DNA from: CBDDKZ01 sp965230415
Lineage (GTDB): Bacteria > Bacteroidota > Bacteroidia > Cytophagales > JAAEPT01
NCBI GenBank assembly: GCA_965230415.1
Contig: CBDDKZ010000005.1
Span: 4,526,001 to 4,590,000 of the forward strand
DNA length: 64,000 bases
Direction: 5' to 3'
In this document: piece after piece, positions 53,339 to 62,776 of the stretch
How positions within the stretch are numbered: position 1 is the first letter of the stretch
Layout: each line of letters starts with the position of its first letter
The notes under the pieces: generated by a model
Databases searched by the model: none
What the model saw: the letters and a program-made list of their open reading frames with translations, nothing else
What the model was told of the DNA's origin: nothing
Made by a program: the position numbers and the translations under genes

Positions 53339-54661
53339 ATGCTTGATCAATTTAATAAATTGTTAGATAAACCTGTTTCCAATACTCCACTGCTAGTTTT
53401 TAGGATCATATTCGGAGCATTACTTTTTTTGGAAGCTGGTGGTGCTATTGCGACAGGTTGGGTTCGTAATGTTTTTGTTGAGCCCGATTTTCATTTCACT
53501 TTTATAGGTTTCGAATGGCTCCGCTTTATGCATGGAGAATGGATGTATGCTTATTTCTCTTTAATGGCTCTTGCAGGGCTGGGCGTAGCATTGGGTTGGC
53601 GCTATCGGATGAGTATTACAATATATGCCATTATGTGGACGGGAGCTTTTCTAGCTCAAAAAACACATTACAATAATCATTATTACCTGGTTGTCATCCT
53701 ATGTTGGATTATGGTTTTTACTCCTGCTCATCTCGGCATGTCTCTGGATGTAAAACAGGGACGCGCGAAAGAAGTTTTGTTAATGCGATCGGGCTTAAGG
53801 TGGCTTTTCGTTTTTGAGATGACTGTTGTCTATGTTTACGGTGCTATAGCAAAAATATACCCGGATTGGCTTCAATCTATACCGGTTGAGATTTGGTTTG
53901 AAATCAAATCTAAAATGCCGCTCATGGGGTGGTTTTTCGAAATTCCCGGAATAGCTGTTTTCGTTTCTTACATGGCCATATTATTCGATGCGTTTGTGGC
54001 TCCACTCATGCTTTGGTCAAAAACAAGAAAGGTCGCTTTTGTAGCTTCTCTGGTTTTTCATATTTTTAACGCCATCGTATTTCAAATCGGCATTTTTCCC
54101 TTTCTCTCCATTTCATTCGCGTTGTTCTATTTCCCGCCGGCTAATATTAACAAGCTGTTTGCACGTTTCAGAGCTCATAATGAGGGTGCGGAAGTTACTA
54201 AATCTAAACGGTTCAGCTATATTTTTATATTGATAACATTACCACAACTATTAATCCCTCTAAGGCATTGGTTTATTCCTGGAAACGTTTTATGGACAGA
54301 AGAAGGGCATCGCATGTCGTGGAGAATGATGTTAAAATCTAAGTCCGGGAGAATTTATTTCCACATAAAAGATTTAAACACGGGCTTGGAAATACCATTT
54401 AATGCAAGAGACTATTTGTCTAAAGACCAGATGAGTACGATGGCAACGCATCCTGATTTTATCTGGCAATTCACGCAGTTCATTAAGGAAACGCTTCATG
54501 CCAAAGGTTATCACGAACCAGACATTAGGATTAAGTCTTTTGTGAGCGTAAATGGCAGGAAATACGAACTATTGACTGATAGAAACGTTAATATGGCCAA
54601 CGTAGAATGGAATCGTTTTGGACACAATGACTGGCTTAGTGATCATTCTGAAATAAAGTAG
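53339..54661 (+). CDS. HTTM-domain membrane protein (vitamin K-dependent carboxylase-like)
   Basis: 440 residues. Four to six membrane segments span residues ~15-290 (ISITFALFYFPPANI and others), ending in a soluble ~150-residue C-terminal domain (RHWFIPGNVLWTEEGHRMSW). The layout matches HTTM (horizontally transferred transmembrane) proteins with the gamma-carboxylase family. The core HRMSWRMML and LYYFPP-like segments fit. No carboxylase substrate is obvious. Coupled to miaA by 3 bp. Confidence 0.8.
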   Translation: MLDQFNKLLDKPVSNTPLLVFRIIFGALLFLEAGGAIATGWVRNVFVEPDFHFTFIGFEWLRFMHGEWMYAYFSLMALAGLGVALGWRYRMSITIYAIMWTGAFLAQKTHYNNHYYLVVILCWIMVFTPAHLGMSLDVKQGRAKEVLLMRSGLRWLFVFEMTVVYVYGAIAKIYPDWLQSIPVEIWFEIKSKMPLMGWFFEIPGIAVFVSYMAILFDAFVAPLMLWSKTRKVAFVASLVFHIFNAIVFQIGIFPFLSISFALFYFPPANINKLFARFRAHNEGAEVTKSKRFSYIFILITLPQLLIPLRHWFIPGNVLWTEEGHRMSWRMMLKSKSGRIYFHIKDLNTGLEIPFNARDYLSKDQMSTMATHPDFIWQFTQFIKETLHAKGYHEPDIRIKSFVSVNGRKYELLTDRNVNMANVEWNRFGHNDWLSDHSEIK

Positions 54662-54832
54662 TGAATTAATTGTATGGTATTTAATATCAGTGTGTTATAA
54701 TTGTGTAGATTGTTTTCATATGTTTTTTTAAAACAATTCAATTATAAAAGAAGTATTAATTTTAGTAGTTTTATTTTCAGATCGGCTGTTTATAGTCAAT
54801 GGAACTCAACTAAATAAAAGGATTAAGAGACA

Positions 54833-55972
54833 ATGATTTTGAAAGTAAATACACTTGTTTTCGTAATAGGTAGCATGCTGATTTTTTCTTGTGAGCAGTC
54901 CGGTAATTCTCATCAGGAAGAGGTGTCTTCCCCGGTAGCGAATGAAAACACAGACAAAGGGAGCGATGAAAGTAAACGAGCAAAATATGAACCTAAAGAA
55001 GGAATATTACTTTTTGCAGGACAAGAATTAGAGGCGCTTGGCGGTACAGAGAAGTATACAGATGGCTATTATGATCATTTTGATGCTCCTGCCGGTTTTA
55101 CACTTTATACGGCCTTTGATAGTAATCAAACCACGGAAAAAATGGGTGCACTGGACTCGGTCAGAAATGTCGGTGCCGGAGATCACCATATGAGGTACTT
55201 ATTGGCCGATGAGGACTACTCAAATAGCATTTTGGCGATAGGTTTGTCCATGGTTGGGAACGACCACCGCGTGGCGTCGGGGCAGTTAGACAATCAGGTT
55301 TTAAGTTTAGGAACATTTATAAAGTCACTGAAGGATCGGCCGGTATTTTTGAGAATAGGTTATGAATTTGATGCCAAATGGAATAAGTATAACCCGGAAC
55401 ATTACCGTACTTCATTTAAAAGAATTAGACAAATATTCGATAGCATAGAAGTAAACAATGTGGCATATATCTGGCAGTGTACCGGATGGGGAAATCCTAA
55501 AGATTCGATCATGGCCTTCTACCCGGGAGACGAGGTGGTAGACTGGTGTGCTTTTTCATACTTTTGCCCGCCTGAAGGTGAAAAAATAGGGTACGAGCCA
55601 ATGATGGAAATAGCAAGAGAGCTGAAAAAGCCGGTATTCATCGCCGAGTCTACGCCAATGCTCGATGCGGCTAAGGACAATAAATCATCAGCTCCTATGG
55701 ATATGTCTGTTCCGGAACAGGCCGAAAGAGCCTGGAAAGAATGGTTTCAGCCCTTATTTAGTTTCGTAGAAGCTAATCATGATGTCATAAAAGCCATACA
55801 TTATATAAATTGCAATTGGAAGTCTCAAAGTATGTGGCAGATCGACACGCCGTTTTCACAGTCCGATACACGTCTTCAAATCAACGATAAGCTCGCGAAT
55901 AATTGGCGCTCAGTTACTTCCAAAAGCCTATATATAAAAGCACATCAAAATCTTTTTGAAGATCTGAAATAA
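54833..55972 (+). CDS. GH26-like glycoside hydrolase lipoprotein
   Basis: 379 residues. The signal ends in a lipobox IFSCEQ (Cys 20), followed by a Ser/Asn/Glu linker (residues 22-52). The rest is a TIM-barrel of GH26/beta-mannanase type: a catalytic acid-base Glu 178 in VFLRIGYEFDAKWN, and nucleophile Glu 272 in KKPVFIAESTPM; the intermediate AYIWQCTGWGNPKD has the expected Trp. Substrate is likely a beta-mannan or related glycan but could be something else. Its own promoter region lies in the 170-bp gap after the HTTM gene. Confidence 0.75.
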   Translation: MILKVNTLVFVIGSMLIFSCEQSGNSHQEEVSSPVANENTDKGSDESKRAKYEPKEGILLFAGQELEALGGTEKYTDGYYDHFDAPAGFTLYTAFDSNQTTEKMGALDSVRNVGAGDHHMRYLLADEDYSNSILAIGLSMVGNDHRVASGQLDNQVLSLGTFIKSLKDRPVFLRIGYEFDAKWNKYNPEHYRTSFKRIRQIFDSIEVNNVAYIWQCTGWGNPKDSIMAFYPGDEVVDWCAFSYFCPPEGEKIGYEPMMEIARELKKPVFIAESTPMLDAAKDNKSSAPMDMSVPEQAERAWKEWFQPLFSFVEANHDVIKAIHYINCNWKSQSMWQIDTPFSQSDTRLQINDKLANNWRSVTSKSLYIKAHQNLFEDLK

Positions 55973-56024
55973 TATCTTTATACAATTATAATATTGTGAA
56001 TTTGGAAGTCGTTTATTAAGCGTT

Positions 56025-58298
56025 TTGAAGAATGTTTTAGTTACGTGTACAATAGTATTGTTTTGCTGTCCGCTACTATTGGGTCAAACCCTACGTGGAA
56101 CAGTATATGATGCTAAAACCAGTGAAGTTTTACCCTTCGCCAGTGTCAAAGTAAATGGGTTTAAGAGAGTCTTAACAAACGATAAAGGGAAGTTTTCTGT
56201 AGACATCAAAAAGGGTAAATGCAATGTAGTCGTCGAAATGGTGGGGTACACTAAGAAAGAATTAACCTTTCAATTAAACGCTGACACCAGTATTGTTATT
56301 CCTCTAGACGTATTTCAGAATAAATTAGGCACTGTCGTTATTTACGATCCAAGTACCGGAGAAGAAAAGCTTGAAAAAACCACTATGGGTGAATTTGAGC
56401 TTAGTAAGAATGAAATAAAACTCATACCTACATTAGGAGGTGAGCAGGATATCATCAAAGTAATTCAGTTACTTCCGGGTGTGAACAGGGGGATAGAAGG
56501 TTCCAGCGATTTTTTCGTTAGAGGGGGAGACGCTGATCAGAATTTGTTACTACTAGATGGTGCCACCATGTATAATACAGGGCATCTTTTTGGTTTTGTA
56601 TCCGTTTTTAATCCTGATATCATTGAATCGTCCAAATTTGTGAAGGGAGCATTTCCCGCAAACTATGGAGGCCGACTTTCTTCAATTATTGATATTAAGT
56701 CCCATAACGGAATAGCAAGCGGCACTGAAATTGATGGAAGTGTAGGCATCATATCTTCTCGTCTCACTATTAAACAGCCAGTGATTAAAGACAAACTAGA
56801 TATTATGGTCGCCGGTAGAAGAACATATATCGACAGAGTGGTGGCAGTTGTAAACAGCGATGTGGAAATTCCTTATTATTTTTATGACCTGAATAGTCGC
56901 ATAAATTATAAACTGAATAAAAAGAACAAGTTTTACCTGAGCTATTATTTTGGAGATGATGTGCTCGACTTTCAGGCCCCGGATGAAAACGATGACTTCA
57001 CGTCTCAATTTGACTTTATTACCAGTTCTCAAAGTTTTGGATGGCAACATAAAAGGAGTGAAAGTCTTACTTATGATCTGCACTTCAACCGCACAAACTA
57101 CAATTATGAAATAGCGAATAGTTTTGAAGACAATAGCCTTAATGTTCAATCAAGTGTATTGGATTATGTGGGCAAATTTCATATAAATAAGTACCTGGAA
57201 AACGAAGATAAAATTAGTGCCGGTATCGACAATATTTTTCACCTGATAAAACCAATAACTATTGGTGGTTCGGGACTTTTTGAGGATATATTGCCTTCAG
57301 ACCAAAGTCCGGCGCTCGATTTTTATGAGGGGTCGGTCTTTGTACATTGGGATCACAAATTCGACGAAAGGTGGAAGTCTAATTTTGGGTATAGACAGAG
57401 TATGGCTATAACTCAGGGTAAATTTTATACAGTTTTCGAACCACGCATAGCGGCCAGGTACAAAGTGAACGGAGTGAGCTCTCTAAAAGCAAGTTATACC
57501 AGAATGGGGCAATATATGCATCGTATCTCCAGTTCTTCCGTTTCATTACCCACGGATATGTGGTTTGGAGTAACTAAGAACATCACTCCTCAAAGTGCAG
57601 ATCAATTTGCACTCGGCTATGTTTATGCAATGAAAGCACATGGAATGTATCTGGAAGTCGAATCCTATTATAAGTTCATGAAGAACATAACGGAATTTAG
57701 CGAAGGCACCAACCTGTTGTTCAACACCGCATTCGAAGAGTCGCTTAGACAGGGAAAAGGTAGAGCTTACGGGATCGAGTTTTTATTAAGAAGGGAACGC
57801 AAAAAATTAAATGGCTGGTTGAGCTATACCTTGAGTTATACCGATCGCACATTTGAAGGAATAAATCTGGGTCAGACATTTCCCGGTAAATATGACAGAA
57901 GACATAATATATCACTTGTACTAATGTACGAATTTACTAAGAAAATCCAGTTTTCAGCCGTATGGGAGTATATATCCGGATCTCGTTTCACACCTTATTT
58001 GGGTCAATATGGTACATTGAACCCTACGGGAACCGGTTTGACAATCGTAGATAATTATGCGGACCGCAATTCATATGGCCTGGCATCATCACACCGTCTT
58101 GATTTCATGATTGTAGTGAATGGCAAAGAGAGAAAACATTTTAATTCAAACTGGCACTTTGGTGTTTACAATACTTATAACCGTACTTCTCCTGTGGTTG
58201 TTTCGCCAATGGTGAATCCAAACGGGTCTATTCAATATATTCAATATGGTTTATTTGGCTTCTTACCGAGTGTAGCCTTTAATTTTAATTTTAAGTGA
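56025..58298 (+). CDS. TonB-dependent receptor with carboxypeptidase-like N-terminal domain
   Basis: 757 residues from a TTG: no ATG occurs in frame after the upstream stop, and the signal peptide MKNVLVTCTIVLFCCPLLLG-Q needs this start. Residues 20-105 form the CarboxypepD_reg-like domain, then the plug (LPGVNRGIEGSSDFFVRGGD and QNLLLLDGATMYN), and a beta-barrel ending in FNFNFK. It is smaller than SusC proteins and has no SusD neighbour, so it fits the FecA-like/uncharacterised TBDR group paired with DUF4249. Imports an unknown ligand using TonB. Stop and next start overlap by one base (TGATG). Confidence 0.9.
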   Translation: MKNVLVTCTIVLFCCPLLLGQTLRGTVYDAKTSEVLPFASVKVNGFKRVLTNDKGKFSVDIKKGKCNVVVEMVGYTKKELTFQLNADTSIVIPLDVFQNKLGTVVIYDPSTGEEKLEKTTMGEFELSKNEIKLIPTLGGEQDIIKVIQLLPGVNRGIEGSSDFFVRGGDADQNLLLLDGATMYNTGHLFGFVSVFNPDIIESSKFVKGAFPANYGGRLSSIIDIKSHNGIASGTEIDGSVGIISSRLTIKQPVIKDKLDIMVAGRRTYIDRVVAVVNSDVEIPYYFYDLNSRINYKLNKKNKFYLSYYFGDDVLDFQAPDENDDFTSQFDFITSSQSFGWQHKRSESLTYDLHFNRTNYNYEIANSFEDNSLNVQSSVLDYVGKFHINKYLENEDKISAGIDNIFHLIKPITIGGSGLFEDILPSDQSPALDFYEGSVFVHWDHKFDERWKSNFGYRQSMAITQGKFYTVFEPRIAARYKVNGVSSLKASYTRMGQYMHRISSSSVSLPTDMWFGVTKNITPQSADQFALGYVYAMKAHGMYLEVESYYKFMKNITEFSEGTNLLFNTAFEESLRQGKGRAYGIEFLLRRERKKLNGWLSYTLSYTDRTFEGINLGQTFPGKYDRRHNISLVLMYEFTKKIQFSAVWEYISGSRFTPYLGQYGTLNPTGTGLTIVDNYADRNSYGLASSHRLDFMIVVNGKERKHFNSNWHFGVYNTYNRTSPVVVSPMVNPNGSIQYIQYGLFGFLPSVAFNFNFK

Positions 58299-59209
58299 TG
58301 ACTGGAATTATTCGAGGCTTATTTATATCCCTACTTCTGACAACGTTCTTTGCATGTGCACCAGATCCCATTATTGTTGATAATATCGATCCGGAAGTCG
58401 GAACTATAGCGGTGTCTTCTTATACCATTCTGGATTCAAACATCGTATTGGGATTATCACGATCATTTAGTGGTATACCTGAAGGAAATGAGTATGAAGA
58501 TGATTTTATCAATCAAATATTAGTTGATTCTGCCGACGTATATATAGCGCACGATGGAGAGGTGTTTGAGTCTATAAATATTTCTCCTGGCTTGTATATG
58601 GTGCCATTTGTAGCATTGACACCCAATGAAGAATATACTTTAATTGTGAACGACCTCGTAAACAGTGAAAGATCTATAAGGGCTACGGAAAAATACGTTT
58701 CTGGCGTTGTACTAAATAAGGTGGAAGGGGAAGTGAGTGTTATATTGGATTCTATTCAATACGTCCTTGATTTTGAAGTTCAATTTGAAGACCCTCCCGG
58801 ACCAAATTGGTATATGATAAATATTGACCAGGAATTCGATCTTGAGAACTTGGATTCGTTATTTACACTGACTTCTTTACTGGAAAGAGGGCCTTCAGAA
58901 TATATGATCTTCAGCGATCAGGATTTAATAGACCAGGGACTCTTAATTGATGGTGGTACTTTCAATGATGTAATTACTTATTATCCTTTCAGCGATGAAT
59001 ATCGTGCAGACTCCACGATATTGTTCAACTTATCAAGTATATCGGAAGGTTACTATAATTACTTAAGCAAAAAGCTTGAGCTACAGAATGTTATTCCTTT
59101 GGTAACAGAACCTTTCAAGGTTGCCGGGAATGTGGAGAATGGTTTTGGCTATTTCAATTTAAATGCCATGAATCTAAGCTTATTGACCTTAACAGAAAAA
59201 GTAGACTAA
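58298..59209 (+). CDS. DUF4249 lipoprotein paired with the TonB receptor
   Basis: 303 residues from the ATG at 58298, overlapping the receptor stop by one base. Lipobox LLTTFFAC, Cys 21. The mature protein opens with PEVGTIAVSSYTILDSNIVL as in DUF4249, continues with VYIAHDGEVFESI and LTPNEEYTLIVND. DUF4249 proteins are found next to TonB receptors in Bacteroidota and probably form the outer-surface lid or ligand-binding partner, as SusD does for SusC. Ligand unknown. Confidence 0.85.
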   Translation: MTGIIRGLFISLLLTTFFACAPDPIIVDNIDPEVGTIAVSSYTILDSNIVLGLSRSFSGIPEGNEYEDDFINQILVDSADVYIAHDGEVFESINISPGLYMVPFVALTPNEEYTLIVNDLVNSERSIRATEKYVSGVVLNKVEGEVSVILDSIQYVLDFEVQFEDPPGPNWYMINIDQEFDLENLDSLFTLTSLLERGPSEYMIFSDQDLIDQGLLIDGGTFNDVITYYPFSDEYRADSTILFNLSSISEGYYNYLSKKLELQNVIPLVTEPFKVAGNVENGFGYFNLNAMNLSLLTLTEKVD

Positions 59210-59249
59210 GAGGGCCAAGAGCCCTCATAATGAACAAAAAGTCGACGTT

Positions 59250-59837
59250 TTAGATCCTTTTGTTTCTTTCTGTCTGTAATTCTCTGTTAAGTTTCATTTC
59301 ACGCTCTAATGAACGTTTTTTGCTCTGTTCAAATTCAGCTGATAACTCTTCGTAGTTTCTAACAGCCCTAACCGTTACTTTATTACTTCTCAAAAACAAA
59401 AAGAGTAATACTAAGGCTACTAACACCAAAATAATAAGTATGATAAACATGATGTTTGCAAAGACATTTTTGTTCATAGTGCCGCCTAACACACTTAAGT
59501 TGTCTTCACGCTGCAAGCTTTTGTCGAGCTTTTTTTGGACGCTGGAAGCTCCAATTTTCAGTTGTTGAATTTCTTTTTTGAGATTAGATATTTCAGTGCT
59601 TTGATTTGAGATAGCAGTTTTCAGATTGTGAATACTATCCTTCACGCTGGCATAGTAGTCATCAATTTGAAAAGGTTCCAGGTATAAGTATTGTTTATAT
59701 ACTCTTATACTGGACTTGAAGGACTGAAATTGTTTTTCAATCGTTTTCTCCTTTTTCCAATCATCGCTAGCTGGTTTGGCCGCTACCTGAATACAGGTAA
59801 GCAGTGCCACTAATAAAATAGATATCCCTCTCTTCAT
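59250..59837 (-). CDS. Coiled-coil membrane protein of unknown function
   Basis: 195 residues. Signal peptide (MKRGISILLVALLTCIQVAA), then a coiled-coil region (residues ~70-115, STEISNLKKEIQQLKIGASS), one membrane helix (IMFIILIILVLVALVLLFLF, about 130-150) and a charged cytoplasmic coiled-coil tail (AEFEQSKKRSLEREMKLNRE). No family recognised. The layout suggests a scaffold or sensor that spans the inner membrane. Confidence 0.75.
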   Translation of the reverse strand: MKRGISILLVALLTCIQVAAKPASDDWKKEKTIEKQFQSFKSSIRVYKQYLYLEPFQIDDYYASVKDSIHNLKTAISNQSTEISNLKKEIQQLKIGASSVQKKLDKSLQREDNLSVLGGTMNKNVFANIMFIILIILVLVALVLLFLFLRSNKVTVRAVRNYEELSAEFEQSKKRSLEREMKLNRELQTERNKRI

Positions 59838-59940
59838 ATACAGTTAATTGCAAGTGCTGCAAATATAGTTAAAATATCAGTTAATCTTAACATGCTGCAA
59901 AGACAAATCTTTCAACATTGTTAATCTGGAAGAAATATTA

Positions 59941-59988
59941 AGTTTAAACAAAAAGGCCGTACAATTGTACGGCCTTTTTGTTTAAACT
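59941..59988. terminator. 48-bp perfect palindrome acting as terminator
   Basis: AGTTTAAACAAAAAGGCCGT continues through ACAA to an exact inverse, without a loop, centred at 59964/59965. The arm contains AAAAAGGCCGTAC, giving GC-rich stems flanked by A/T runs on both sides. It begins 12 bp past the stop of the minus-strand sugar dehydrogenase gene and should terminate it. Confidence 0.85.
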
Positions 59989-60000
59989 ATTGCTAATTAG

Positions 60001-61611
60001 TTATTTAATGCTTATTTTTTTAATCACCATGTTGTTTTTTGTGTAAAGTTTTACATGGTAAGTTCCTTCTTCTAAATGGGCACATGGTATTTTTTGGGTC
60101 GAAGATGTAAGCTTATTTTCACCCATTAAGATACCAAGCTCATTGTAAATTTCGAACTTATCAATGCTTTCGCTATTGTTGTTTTGAATCGTAAATTCAG
60201 TACTCGCAGGATTAGGAAACAAATGAATACCCTGAGCCAATCGCTCTACCTCAGAAGTGGATAACACAATGTCTTGCGAACCCGTTGTATACTTACAACC
60301 GTTTTCACTTGTAACTACCGCATAATAATTACCGGTATTGGTGATAGTAATCGAACCTGTTTGATTAGCTAAAAACAATTCACCGTCTCTATACAAGTCG
60401 TATGAACTTCCTTCAGTTACGCTTAATTCGGAGCCGTTAATTGTTAGCATCGGTTCGAAGTCAGCACAGTTCGCATCTATAAATTTATAAATGACACCGC
60501 TGAAGAGACCTGCAACATACAGCTCTCCATCCTGGTCTTCACCAAATGTGGAAAAGGTAGAACCTCCAATGTCGCCAAAATCTGTGAAATCAAACCCTCC
60601 GCTACCATTACTTTTTAGTGCTTCGAATTCAGAGTGACAATAGTCCGTGAATATATAGTATCCTTCAAGAAGGTTCCAGCGCTTACCACGGTATACGTAG
60701 CCCCCAATCACTGAACAGCTTCGGTTCTTGTAGTTGGAAGCAAAATCATATACAGGGTCAGTATAAACCTGATTACAGTTACTGGTATTATAAGTGTCAT
60801 TACCTTCATAACATCTCCAGCCATAGTTTAATCCGCCGTTTCCTGCTTCTTCAAAATCAACTTCTTCGAAGTCACGTTGTCCCACGTCACCAATCCACAT
60901 ATCGCCTGTGAGCCGATCAAATGAAAATCGCCAGGGATTTCTTAAGCCCAGCGACCATATACGGTCATTAGTTGATGGGTCAGAAACGAATGGGTTGTCA
61001 TCCGGAATGGAATAGGGGTTTCCATTGTCGATATCTAAGCGGAGCATTTTTCCAAGAAGACTGGTTTTAGTTTGTGCGTGGTTGTCCGGATCACCACTCG
61101 AACCACCATCGCCCATAGCAATATACAAGTATCCGTCAGGCCCAAATTTAAGGTCACCACCATTGTGATTGCTATAAGGCTGATCAATGGCTATGATTAA
61201 TTTTTCCGAATTAATTAATGCTTTATTCGGATCGTTAGGGTCTCTTTCAAAACGACATACATATGTGTCACCGGAGCCTAAGCGGGAGTAGTTAACAAAT
61301 AAATAACCATTATCTTCATAATTTGGATGGAAAGCTAAACCTAATAAACCTCGTTCGTCACCACTCGAATAAGCAAGGTTGTTGAGGTCGAGAAAAGGTT
61401 CTTGTAATACGTTACCATTTCCATCAATAATACGAATGAGGTTGGTGTGCTGTTCAATGACGAATAATCGTTCGTCACCAGCATTGGCTATGCCTACTGG
61501 TCTGCTAAAACCACTTGCATAGCTGACTAAATCAAGGTTTGGAGTCTGCGCATTTATAAAAGAAGTAAAGAATAATGCACCGAATAGTAAGGAAGTAGTA
61601 AGTTTTTTCAT
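60001..61611 (-). CDS. PQQ-type soluble sugar dehydrogenase with T9SS sorting domain
   Basis: 536 residues from the ATG at 61609-61611; the upstream frame adds 13 residues that hide the signal peptide. The signal (MKKLTTSLLFGALFF) precedes a six-bladed GSDH-type propeller: VGIANAGDERLFVIEQ, HNGGDLKFGPDGYLYIAMGD (catalytic His) and WRFSFDRLTGDMWIGDVGQ. Relatives oxidise aldoses with PQQ in the periplasm (YliI type). After a ~60-residue linker (DANCADFEPMLTING) it ends in a T9SS sorting domain (IHLFPNPASTEFTI to MVIKKISIK), so it works outside the cell or on its surface. Followed by the palindromic terminator. Confidence 0.87.
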   Translation of the reverse strand: MKKLTTSLLFGALFFTSFINAQTPNLDLVSYASGFSRPVGIANAGDERLFVIEQHTNLIRIIDGNGNVLQEPFLDLNNLAYSSGDERGLLGLAFHPNYEDNGYLFVNYSRLGSGDTYVCRFERDPNDPNKALINSEKLIIAIDQPYSNHNGGDLKFGPDGYLYIAMGDGGSSGDPDNHAQTKTSLLGKMLRLDIDNGNPYSIPDDNPFVSDPSTNDRIWSLGLRNPWRFSFDRLTGDMWIGDVGQRDFEEVDFEEAGNGGLNYGWRCYEGNDTYNTSNCNQVYTDPVYDFASNYKNRSCSVIGGYVYRGKRWNLLEGYYIFTDYCHSEFEALKSNGSGGFDFTDFGDIGGSTFSTFGEDQDGELYVAGLFSGVIYKFIDANCADFEPMLTINGSELSVTEGSSYDLYRDGELFLANQTGSITITNTGNYYAVVTSENGCKYTTGSQDIVLSTSEVERLAQGIHLFPNPASTEFTIQNNNSESIDKFEIYNELGILMGENKLTSSTQKIPCAHLEEGTYHVKLYTKNNMVIKKISIK

Positions 61612-61743
61612 ATGAAATGAAGTTTTGTAAGCTAAAATTATTCCGGGCAATTTTAATAGATCGAAGAAATTACTAATTTTTAGGCAAACGGAAAAATGAA
61701 AGTCATGACATATTTGATTTTATGGAACATTCTATCATAAAAA

Positions 61744-62676
61744 ATGAACTTTAAGCTTATTTATACCGCATTAGTTGTGTTATTGCATTGTGGTATTGTA
61801 TTTTCTCAAGATAGTGCCGATCCAGGTGATCAAACGAGTTTTAATTTGAAACAAGCCGATTCTTTGTGGAAAAACGGACAAAAAAATCATGCCGCCTGGT
61901 TACTCATTAACGCTTATGGTAGCAACCAGCTTATGACAAAAAAAGAAGCCGCTCAACTTACTCAAGGAGTGGAGGATTTGGAGGGCTTATTTACAGAGGC
62001 GTACCACAAATATATAATCGAAGACAAAGAATGCAACGAACATATAAACAAGCGCTGGCAATGTTATTATCAAAAATCGCTTTGGACAGAAGCGCTCATT
62101 CAGTTCTTAAGAGGGCCACAAGTTTATTATTCGATTATTAATACTTCAGATTGGCAAATTATTGATGGAAATTCTTTTTGGGACAGTGAAGTAAAACGCC
62201 TTATTGCAACTAATAAGCTGATGTTAAAGGTACCGAAAGCATACAATATTGATACCTCACATACTAATTTGCCTTCGGATTATAGTTTGAAGCTTAATCG
62301 AGGTAATTTTGAAATAGAAGTAGAAATAAGGCCTGTTAAAAAGTTAATGGATGGATATGCCGGTAGTGCTATGAAAAACAAGGAACGATATGATATTTAT
62401 TCCATGGCCGAATTTTGGATGCAATTATCCCTCAGTAAGGTGACTAACGATTTATCAGTAAAAGCTTTTGAATCGGAAAGTGCTTCGCAGTTTAATTGTC
62501 ATTGGATGAGCGATTCATTTTGCAGGTCTGATAAGTCAGCTAAGTATAAATGGTCCTATTTGGTAGGCATGCTCAATAAAAATTCCTGTTGCGTGTATTT
62601 GAGGATTAAGGGAAATGATTTTGTCGAATTTCCACAGGTCGTTAATGAGCTCATAAACATGGTGAAATTTTACTAA
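61744..62676 (+). CDS. Secreted protein of unknown function
   Basis: 310 residues. Signal peptide MNFKLIYTALVVLLHCGIVF, cleaved at FSQ. The first half is helical (QADSLWKNGQKNHAAWLLIN, as in TPR units), the second all-beta with Cys pairs near the C-terminus (FNCHWMSDSFCRS, NSCCVYLRIKG). No family recognised. Divergent from the sugar dehydrogenase gene. Confidence 0.7.
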   Translation: MNFKLIYTALVVLLHCGIVFSQDSADPGDQTSFNLKQADSLWKNGQKNHAAWLLINAYGSNQLMTKKEAAQLTQGVEDLEGLFTEAYHKYIIEDKECNEHINKRWQCYYQKSLWTEALIQFLRGPQVYYSIINTSDWQIIDGNSFWDSEVKRLIATNKLMLKVPKAYNIDTSHTNLPSDYSLKLNRGNFEIEVEIRPVKKLMDGYAGSAMKNKERYDIYSMAEFWMQLSLSKVTNDLSVKAFESESASQFNCHWMSDSFCRSDKSAKYKWSYLVGMLNKNSCCVYLRIKGNDFVEFPQVVNELINMVKFY

Positions 62677-62718
62677 GATCTTAGGGAGTCATCGTTGTCT
62701 TTAAATAAACGATACAAG

Positions 62719-62751
62719 TTTGTGCAAAACAAATATAATCTAGTATTTTCG
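62719..62751 (+). promoter_or_regulatory. Putative promoter of purU-rpe
   Basis: TTTG at 62719-62722, a 21-bp spacer and TATTTTCG at 62744-62751, one mismatch from TAnnTTTG. It is 26 nt upstream of the purU ATG. Confidence 0.4.
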
Positions 62752-62776
62752 TGCCGAAGAGCATAAACGTACAATA

